A stretch of 64,000 bases of DNA from Chitinophaga nivalis. GTDB taxonomy: Bacteria; Bacteroidota; Bacteroidia; Chitinophagales; Chitinophagaceae. Shown piece by piece: positions 38,001 through 48,700 of this stretch; the stretch's first letter is position 1; each line of letters starts with the position of its first letter. The notes beneath the pieces were generated by a model that did no database searches, had not been told where the DNA came from, and was given only the letters and a program-made list of their open reading frames with translations. The translations under genes and the position numbers were made by a program. The stretch spans positions 7,366,087 to 7,430,086 of the forward strand of contig NZ_JAPDNR010000001.1 of assembly GCF_025989125.1 (NCBI RefSeq). Direction: 5' to 3'.

Positions 38001-39700
38001 GCTGCACAGACTGCACTGGTAACAATTACAGGAGATGCGGTGTCTTCCACCATATAACGGATACGGTCCTCCGGATATACCGGATCGATCGGCACATAAG
38101 CTGCACCCGCTTTCAGGATACCCATGATCCCCACAATCATCTCCACACTTCTGTTCAAACATACCGGTACCAGCATGCCCGGCACCACTCCTTTGTGGCG
38201 GAGGTAATGACCCAGCTGCACCGCCAGTTCATCCAGGCGGCGGTAGGTAAGTTGTTCGTGTTCATATACGACTGCTATCGCATCCGGTGTTTGTTGCACC
38301 TGTGCTTCAAACAGATCTGTTATCGTTTTATCTTCCGGATATCCTGCCGGCGCACCACTCAGTACCTGCAGCAACCGGTGTTCTTCTGCCGGCGCCAGCA
38401 TAGGCAGTAATCCTATCTGTTGCTGCGGAGCCGTTACGATGGCTTCCAGCAACTGTGCATAATGTCCGATCATCTGCCGGATCGTTTCTTCCCGGAAAAG
38501 ATCCCTGCAATATTCCACCCGCAATGCCAGACTATCCGCTCCTTCTTCCAGTTCAAAAATCAGGTCAAACTTGGCAGTGGTGTGTTCCACTTCTTCCAGT
38601 TCCACGGTGATACCATCCAGTTGTAAAGCTGCATGAGCCGCAGCTTCCTGCAATACAAACATCACCTGGAATACCGGTAAGCGGCTCATATCGCGGTCTT
38701 TGGCCACTACATCCACAATCTTCTCAAAAGGAATATCCTGGTGACTGTAGGCATCCAGCAGATTCGTTCTTACCTGTTGCAGCAAAGCAGTAAATGACAT
38801 ATCTCCCTGCAGCTGGCTGCGTAAAGCCAGTGTATTCACAAAGAACCCGATGAGTCCTTCTACTTCCTGTTGCCGGCGACCGGCTACAGGCGTTCCTACG
38901 CAGATGTCTTCCTGACCGCTGTAGCGATACAGCAATACCTGGAAAGCAGAAAACAGGGTCATAAACAAGGTACTGCCCAGGTGCTGGCTCAATTGCTGCA
39001 GCTCTCCTGCCAGATGAGCCGGCAACGGTACGCGGATCGCAGCACCGCGTGTACTCTGGATCGCAGGTCTTGGAAAATCTGTTGGCAACTGCAGTGGTTC
39101 CAATCCCGCCAGGTGTCTGATCCAGTAATCTTTCTGTTGGGTCAGTACTTCTCCGGTTACATAGGCACGCTGCCATAAGGCATAGTCGGCATATTGTACC
39201 GGCAATGCAGGTAATACCGGTGTACGATCCTGTGCGTAAGCATTATACAAAACCGATAACTCCCGGAGTATAACACCCACAGACCAGCCATCGGATGCAA
39301 TGTGATGTATCGTCAGTACCAGCAGGTGTTCTGTGGCAGCTACCTGGATCAGGCCTGCCCGCAGCATATGTGTAGCCGCTAAGATAAACGGCCGGTCAAT
39401 GAATTCACGTATAGCCGCTGCCGTATCTTCCGTAGAAATGGTTTCCAGCTGCCAGGTGTTTTCCGGTAACAACTGCTGATGCGCCATTTCAAATTCTTCC
39501 GCATGCAGGATCACCGTACGCAGCACTTCATGCCGGTTGATGATTTCCTGCAGCGCCGCCTTTAAGGCATATTGATCGAGCGGACCACTTAATTTCAGTA
39601 TGGCCGGAATATGATAATGTAAACTACCTTCCAGTTCATCGATGAACCACAAACGTTCCTGGCTGAACGACAGTGGGATATGCTGTGGTTTAGGCACCAC
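35081..39700 (-). other. NRPS module 4: C-A(Thr)-T-E
   Basis: LCL-type C domain (IPLSFSQERLWF, HHIASDGWS). Pocket DFWNIGMVH (Thr). T serine codon 36692-36694. The epimerase has HHLAVDGVSW and GHGREE. Predicted residue: D-Thr or D-allo-Thr; the epimerase acts at the alpha carbon, so D-allo-Thr if L-Thr is loaded. Confidence 0.83.
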
Positions 39701-42700
39701 CGGTGTAATCGCCGGCAACAGTGCCGTCTGGCCTTTTTCCTGCAGATAATCCGTCAGGGCAGCGATACTGGGGTAGTTGAAGATGTCCTTCATCACCAGT
39801 TCCGCTGACAACTCCTTGCGAACAGCGGCCATCAGCCGGATGGCCAGCAAAGAATGTCCGCCTCTTTCAAAGAAATTATCGTGCACACCTATCTGTTCTG
39901 TCTCTAACAATGTTTGCCAGATGCGGGCCAGTGTAAGTTCTGTTTCGTTACGTGGCGCCACATATACATTCGTTACTGCTTCTACAGGGTCCGGCAATGC
40001 CTTGCGGTCTATTTTACCATTGGCAGTCAATGGCAGGTGATCCAATTCGATGAGCAATGCTGGAATCATGTAGTCTGGTAAAGCACGTTGCAGCCAGGCT
40101 ACCATACCTTCCTTATCGAATGCACCTTCCGGTACCACATAGGCTACCAGGCGCAATGGCGCATCTGCACCGGCGCCACCTGGCAACGCCAGTACTACCG
40201 CTTGTTTCACCAGTGGGCTGGCTTCCAGCACATGTACAATTTCGCCCAGTTCAATCCGGTAACCCCTCACTTTTACCTGGTCATCTATACGACCTAGGAA
40301 TTCGAGATTACCATCCGGTAACCACCGGCACAGGTCTCCTGTTTTATATAATTTTGCAGCCGGATCTTTGGTGAAATGATCCGTTACAAACTTTTCTTTT
40401 GTCAGTTCCGGCAGGTGCAGGTAGCCAGGGCTCACCTGTTTACCTCCGATGTATAATTCGCCGGCAATACCTATCGGTTGCGGATTGCCAAAAGCATCCA
40501 ATACGTAGGCACGGGTATTACCCAGTGGTTTACCAATAGGTAATATGTCTTGTTTGCCTGCAGCGGTGGCGGTATATAAATACTCCGTCGCCGTAACGGT
40601 TGTTTCCGTAGGGCCGTATTCGTTATAGAACACTGCATACTGTCCCCATTCTTTCGCCAGCTGTATGCTGCAGGCTTCCCCACCGGCAATCACGCGTTTC
40701 AATGCGCTGTAACCTCCTGGTGTAATGGTCTGCAGGAATCCTGGTGTGGCATGCAGATGTGTCACCTGTTGCTGCTGCAACAGCTGTTCAAAAGCTGGTT
40801 TATCCAGGCGGATACGATCCGGTATCAGCACCAGTGCGGCTCCGTTGAATAAAGCCAGGTACATCTGCTCCACTGCCGCATCAAAGGCGTAGCTGGAGAA
40901 CTGCAGGATACGTTCCTCCGCAGTTATACCAAATTTCCGGGTCTGATAACGTATCAGGTTGATAACAGCCGCATGTTCAATGGTTACCCCTTTAGGCTTA
41001 CCGGTGGAACCGGAAGTATAAATGATGTAAGCAAGGCTGCTGCCGGTAATATCTGTGATCGGGTTATCCCAGGAACGGGCAGGTGTAGCCGCTGTAAGCA
41101 GTTCGTCGATACATACCACTGTGCGCTCCGGTGAAATCTCCGTAAGCATCGCACGATAAGCGGTGGTAGCCACGATGCGGTTTTCCCGGCCACTATTTTC
41201 CAGCATATAGCTGATTCTATCTGCCGGATAGGATGGATCGATTGGTACATATACGCCACCGGCCTTCAGGATACCCAACAGGGCAATCATCATCTCCGGT
41301 GATCTGTCTATACAAACAGGTACCAGATCGCCCGGATTCAGCCCTTTATCAGTCAGATAATAGCTTAACCGGTTTGCCTGATCATTCAGTTCCTGGTAAG
41401 TGAGTACTTTATCTTCAAAAACAACAGCAGTAGCCATTGGTGTACGGGCAGCCTGTACTTCAAATAAAGCCGGTATAGTCGTATCCGTTACCGGTTCCAT
41501 ATCCGTTTCATTGAAGGTATTCACCAGCCGGTCATATTCCGTTGCTGTCAGCAAGGTAATATCCGCCAGTTTATGTTTTGCGCCGGAAACAATCTGTAAC
41601 AGGACTGTTCTGAAATGCTCCGCCAGCTGCGCTACATATACTTCTTCCAGTAAAGCCGTATTATAGCCAAACTGTACATAAATCTCCTGTGCGGCCGCAA
41701 TCAGGATACTCAACGGATAGTTGGTTTGTTCCTGTACTTTCACCTGGTCAATCTGCACACTCCATCCTTTGGCTTTTACGGCTTCGCTTACCGGATAGTT
41801 TTCATATACCATGATGCTGTCGAACAGATCGCCTGACAGGCCAAGCCAGCGCTGGATGGTATTGATAGGCGTATATTCATATTCCCTGGACTGCATCTCC
41901 CGCTGCTGGATGGTTTCCAGCCAAGGTATTACGGCCATATTCCGGTCCACCTGTACATGCAGTGGCAGTGTGTTGATATACAACCCTACCCGCTGCTCTA
42001 CACCCGGCAATGCGCCGTTACGACCAGATACAGTTACCCCGAAGGTCACCGCATCCTGACCAGTGTACTGCTGCAGTATCCAGGTCCAGACACCCTGCAT
42101 GATGGTATTTACCGTCAGTTTATTTTGCTGTGCATATGCCTGGATAGCGCTGGTAGTAGCTGCATCCAGGGTAAAGCTCTTGAGGAGATATTCACCTGCA
42201 CTCCGGGTACGGTCTGCCGCCACCGGTACATACGGCAATAAGGTGCCGGCTGTAGTTCCCTGCATATAGCCGCGCCAGTAGTTTTCTTCTGCTTCACTAT
42301 CGCGGTTTTCGATATACCGGATATAATCCTGGTAAAGATCTTCTGTGCCTGTTACCACCGGTTTACCGGCCAGGATATTTTCATAGTAGCCAAACAGTTC
42401 TTCAAACAACACCGGTACAGACCAGCCATCCAGTAACAGGTGGTGGAATGTCCACAGCATGCGGTATGTTGTGTCACTGGTTTGCATCAGCGTAATACGC
42501 ATCAGCGGTGGTGCAGCATAATCAAAGCCGCGGTTTCTGTCGGCTTTCATCAATGCCTGAATAGCCACTTCCTGGTCAGCTGCAGACAGGTGACGATAAT
42601 CTGCTGTTTCAAACGGCAGGGTTACATGGTGATGTACACACTGCACCGGTACCGACAACGCTTCATAGTTAAAGCTGCTACGCAGGATACTGTGCTGTTG

Positions 42701-45700
42701 CAATACCTTTGCCCAGCTTTCCCGGAAGACCGGTATATCCAGGTTGGACACTTCACAGATCAGCTGTTCTACGTAAGCGCCGCCATGCGCATCATACAAT
42801 CCGTGGAACAACATCCCTTCCTGCAGGCCACTCAGCCGGTATACAGCAGACAGCTGTGCAGACAACTGGTTGCTGCCATACAGGAATGCATCCAGTTGCT
42901 GATAAGACACCGCTGTTTCCAGACCATAATCTGACGGAGTAAATATGGCAGCTTTGCCAGCTTGTTCCACACTATGTGTGATGAGTGTAGTCAGCTGTTG
43001 CAGATAGGCTTCCGCCAATGTGGCGATAGTAGTTTCTTCAAAATGCAAACCGCTGTAGGTCCATTCTACCTGTAATACGCCTTCCTGTATCCGGCTGTTG
43101 ATCGCCAGTTTTTCGGCCACGATCCAATCTTCCTGCACATCTTCACCGGCATATTCCGCAGCGGTTTCCAGCCATTCGCTTTGTGCTGTAATATTATCCA
43201 GCTGCCCCAGGTAGTTGAATTCAATTTCCCAGGGTTGTTGACCCGCCAGTGACGGCAGCTGGTGTATGTATTTTAATACGCCATATCCCAGACCTTTATC
43301 AGGGATATTACGCAGTTGTTCTTTGATACTTTTAATGAGATCACCTGATGTGTGTACATTTTCGGTATTTAACCAAACGGGGAACAGGCTGGTAAACCAT
43401 CCCACTGTACGGCTGATATCTGCTTCGCGGCTGATTGCTTCCCGGCCGTGTCCTTCCATACCAATGACCACGGAGGTATGCCCGCTATAGGCTGATAAAG
43501 TCTGTGCCAGTGCTGCCAGGAGGATATCATTGATTTCGGTATGATAGGCAGCTGGTACTTCCTGCAACAACAACCGGGTAGCGGTAGCATCCAGTCTGCT
43601 GTTGTAGGCAGCCGTATCTTTTTTCCTTACCACTGTGGTAGTGGCTTTATCTACCGGCAATGTGGTGGCTGCTGCCGTGACATTTTCCCAATAACGTTGC
43701 TGTGTCAATAACCGGCGACTGCGGCTATAGGTTTCCAGCTGTGTATACCACTGCCGGTAAGACCAGCTCTTGGCTTCCGCTGCGGCCACGGTTCCTTTCG
43801 CGCGGGCTGTCAGCAAACGTTCCAGGTCTTCCAGCAGTATCCGCCAGGAAACCCCATCTGTTGCCAGGTGATGGATGACTATCAGCAAACGGTGATGACT
43901 ATCCGCAGCAGGTGTTTGTATATGCACCATCCGGATCAATGCACCACTGCTGATATCCAGGCTGGCCTGGTAAGTACGGCAGCAGGCGGTGATCTGCGCA
44001 GACAATTCATCCGGCGCCACCGCAGAAAGGTCTGCCGTTTCCAGCTCCGTATAGCGGTTACCGTAAGTTTGTATCCATTTCCCTGCGTCCTGCCGGTACT
44101 CCATCCGTAAGGCATCGTGCTGCCGTTGCAGCTGCATCAGTATACCAGACAGGTCGCCGGCAGTTACGCGTTTATCGAGTGAAAATAATAAGGTCTGATT
44201 ATAGTGTTGAGGCACCGCCGGCATATGTGCCGCGGCTTCAAAAAATGCCTGCTGTATAGGTAGCAGACCAACCGCTCCTTCCAGGGTACCTTGTTCTCCT
44301 GCTGCAGCCACTGCGCCTTTACGGAGGGCAATCACTGCCGCCAGCTGCGCAATAGTCTGATACTGGAAGATTTCACGGGCCTGTAATTCATAGCCCAGTC
44401 TTTTTGCCCGGCTTACCACCTGGATGGTGATAATAGAGTCGCCTCCCAGTCCGAAGAAATTATCGTTGATCCCTACCCGTTCTATCCGTAACAGGGTTTG
44501 CCAGATATCGGCCAGTACCTGCTCGGCTTCATTGCGCGGCGCCACATAGGCCACATCTATCAACTCCGCTACTGCCGGTTCCGGCAACGCCTTACGGTCG
44601 ATCTTACCATTGGGAGTAAGCGGCATTTCTTCCAGGATCACCCAAAGCGTGGGCACCATGTACTCCGGTAACTTATCTTTCAGGTAATGACGGATACCTT
44701 CGCGGTCGAAATCTTCCGTAGGCACTACATATCCTACCAGGCGCTTATTGCCGTTTTCGTCAGGACGGGCCATCACCACACCCTGGTGTACCAGGCCACT
44801 TTGTCTTACTGCGGTTTCAATTTCTCCCAGCTCGATCCGGTAGCCACGTATTTTCACCTGTTCATCTATCCGGCCCAGGTATTCAATATTACCATCCGGC
44901 AGCCAGCGTCCGAGGTCACCGGTACGGTACATTCTGGAGCCAGGATCTGTGCTGAACGGATTGCGGATAAACCGGTCTGCCGTCAGTTCCGGACGTTTCA
45001 GGTAACCACGTGATACACCAATACCCGCCACACAGATTTCACCTGCTACGCCGGCAGGCGCCAGCTGCAGGGATTTATCCAGAATATAGATATAAAGATT
45101 CTGTATGGTTTTACCTAATGGCACATTGCTGGTATCAGGTGTTTCATACATGAAGTAATGCGTAATATCATCAGAAGCTTCCGTAGGGCCATAGGCATTC
45201 ACCACCGGAATATGTCCGTATACCGGATGAGCAAACCACTGTGCCAGTACATGCTGACTGATCACCTCACCGGTAACCATCAGGTACTGCAGACGTGGCA
45301 GCGGAATGCTGATTTCTTCCTGTAATACGGAGGCCAGGTAAGAAGGCACCAGCTCCAGGATACTTACCTGGTGCTGCTCTACAGCGTCCATCAGTACGGC
45401 TGGCTGGAAGATAAGCTGATCGGTAAACACAATGGTTTCCCCACCTACCAGTAAGGCGGAGAACATCTGCCATACAGAGATATCAAACGTATAGGACGCT
45501 GTATAGGCCTGTACGGTATGATGATTCATCTGCAGGTCATTGATTTTGGCATACAGGTGATTCAGCATTCCCTTATGTTCTACCATTACCCCTTTGGGTT
45601 TTCCGGTAGAACCGGAAGTATATATCACATACGCCAGGTCATCCGGCGATGGTTGGGTTTGTAATGCTTTTACCGGCGCATGGGCAATTTCTTTCCGGTC

Positions 45701-48700
45701 TTCATCCAATACTACCAGGTGGGTAACCGCAGGAATATTGGCTTTTGTAGCAGCTGTACATATCACGATCTGCGCTTCACAATCACCCACGATGTAGCTG
45801 ATACGTTCTTCCGGATAAGTAACATCAATAGGAGCATAAGCGCCCCCTGCTTTCCAGATACCGAGAATAGCCACCAGCATATCGGCAGAACGCTCAATAC
45901 ACAACGGTATCAGGGTATCCTGTTCCACGCCCAGTCTGCGCAGGTAATGCGCCAGCTGGTTGGAAGCTGCATCCAGTTCTGCGTAGGTGAGTATTTTGTC
46001 TTCACATCTCACGGCCACAGCGCCCGGTGTGATCAATGCCCGCTCTTCAAATACAGCCACGGCTGTCCGGTCTGCCGGATAATCTACTGCCGGGCCTGCA
46101 GATTCCTGCAGCAGGCGGAGTTGTTCCGCAGACGGCAATATAACGCTATCGACTAAACGACCTTCATACTCATCCAGGTAGGCATGAATAATCTGATCAA
46201 AATATAACTGCAGGTCCTGCAGTGTTTTGCCGGACCTGAATTTCTTACGGAGTACACAATGGAGGATAAAAACATCATTGGTGATGCTGGCAGAGAAGTC
46301 CAGCCAGGTATTGGTAACGGTGAAATCGTTGATAAAGGTACCATCCGATATCGCCGCTGTATTCATGAAGGGAGAGATATCCGCTACACCTTCTTCGTAT
46401 ACGTGGAAGTTCACAAAGTTGAAAATCACATCGAAGTAAGGATTCTCATCACCTGTCTGTTCTTTCGTAATTTTTGTGATTTCGAAAAGACTGGTTTTCT
46501 CCCGGCGTTTCATCTGCAGGAGTTTCTCTTCTATCTTTTCAAAATAGTTTTTCCAGGTACCATGTTGTTTACCTGTTTCAAAGCGGAAAGGAATTGTATT
46601 CAGGAAACAGCCCAGCAGTTTATCACTGTCTTCCATCACCGGGCGGTTGTTTGTTACCAGACCAATGGTCACCTCTTCTTCGTAGGTGAGCATACCCAAT
46701 GCATAGGCGCAGGCACCCAGGAAAAGGCCTTTCAGGGTAAGGTTATCCTGTTTTGTTTTTATTTTCAGTTTCTCCAGGAAGGCCGCCTCATATGGGTGAT
46801 CAAATACCTGGTAATCATCTTCCGTAGAGAAGATATTCAGGCGTTTATAATCATCCAGGTCCTGCTTCCAGAAAGTTTTATTTTCATCATCTTGTTTGGC
46901 TGCCAGTGTTTCAATGATATAATCTTCATAGGAACATTTCAGGGGCGTCCAGGATACCGTCGTTGCCGCCTGCAGCTGTGTGCAGAGCTGGTAGAGTTCT
47001 GCGTGCAGGGAGGCCACACTCCAGCCATCCAGCACGGCGTGATGCACCTGCAATACAAAAACCTGGTAATCCTGCCAGCCGAACAGGGCGGTTCTCCACA
47101 AAGGTGCTTTCGTAATATCAAACGGACGGGCGCGTTCTTCCTGCAGATAGGCTTCTACAATACCTTTCGCCGCTTTCTCGCTGGCATGGCGGATATCAAA
47201 ATAATCTACTGCCACTGCTACGGAGCGGTAAACGATATGCAGATTATGTTGGGCTACATCCAGTGCAAAAGCCGTTCTTAAAGTAGCATGCTTTTCCACG
47301 ATGATTTGCATGGCCTGTTTTACCAGCGCCGCGTCAAATTTCAAGGGCAGCCGCACCACGATCTGATCGTGATAAAGCGCGGCTTCCGGATTCAACAGGG
47401 AGATGTATACCATCCCGTGTTCAATATCGCTCATGGGGTAAACCGCCTCGATGCTATCTGCATCGGGCAGCAACGGCAATACGTCGGCTGCAATGCCGGC
47501 TATTTCCGCTTTTATCTCCCGGTAAATTTTTCGTTGTTGTTCACCCGCTGCGGCGCCACGACTATCAATCAGCTCAGCCAGCAGCGCAATGGTATTGGCT
47601 ACATATACTTCAAATACACTGATTTCTTTCTTAAACTGATGCCGGATGCGGCTCACTACTGTGATTACACGGATAGAGTCACCTCCCAGTTCAAAGAAGT
47701 TATCGTGTATCCCTGTACGTGTTATTCCCAGCAGTTCCTGCCAGATGGCTGCCAGTTTTTCTTCTGTTTCATTACGGGGCGCTTCATATACGGTTGTTAC
47801 CAGTTCACCCGCATCCGGTTCCGGCAACGCTTTGCGGTTTACCTTCCCATTGGCGGTTAACGGAATCTCGTCCATGATCACCCACAATGCCGGCACCATA
47901 TAATCCGGCAAATGTGTTTTAAGCCAGTTTTTCGCGGCTTCTTTTGTAAAATCATCCGTCGGCACCACATAGGCCACCAGGTTCTTATTGCCGCTGTAAT
48001 CTGCTTTTGCCAGCACTACGCCCTGTTGTACCAGACCGCTTTGCTGCAATACATTTTCAATTTCACCCAGCTCAATACGGAAACCCCGGATTTTTACCTG
48101 GTCATCTATACGCCCCAGGTACTCAATGGTACCATCTGTTAACCAACGCCCCAGGTCACCGGTACGATACAGGCGTTCACCCGCTTCAAACGGGCTGGCA
48201 ATAAATCTTTCGCTGGTCAGTTCCGGGCGGTTGAGATAACCTCTTGCCACCCCGGCGCCACCGATAAACAATTCACCGGTAGTACCTATCGGCAGGTGTA
48301 CCAGGTTTTCGTCCAGGATGTAGGCGCTTAAAGTAGGAATAGGTTTACCGATTACACTGGCACTGCTGCCTACATGTGTTTCATCCAGTTCCTGGTAGGT
48401 AACATGTACGGTGGTTTCCGTAATCCCGTACATGTTGATCAGGCGGCTGTTTTTATATTGTTGCTGCCAGGGTTTTAATTTAGCCGGATTGAGGGCTTCT
48501 CCCCCGAAAATTACATACCGTATAGCCGTTGTAGTGGTACGGCCGGTCATGTAATCCTGTAATACATAAAAAGAAGAAGGTGTCTGGTTTAAGACAGTTA
48601 CTTTTTCTGTTATCAGCAATTCCGCAAACAGTTCAGTATCCTGAGTTACCTGCTTAGGCACGATCACCAGGCGGCCGCCGTAGAAGAGGGCGCCGTACAT

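Noticed and set aside
46259..47281. Long plus-strand open frame (340 codons) opposite the first NRPS gene
   Set aside because: It is antisense to conserved C-domain motifs (HHAVLDGWS) and shows no family resemblance. Other long plus-strand frames over 1-50680 (for example 855-1529 and 29637-30425) are shadows of the same kind.
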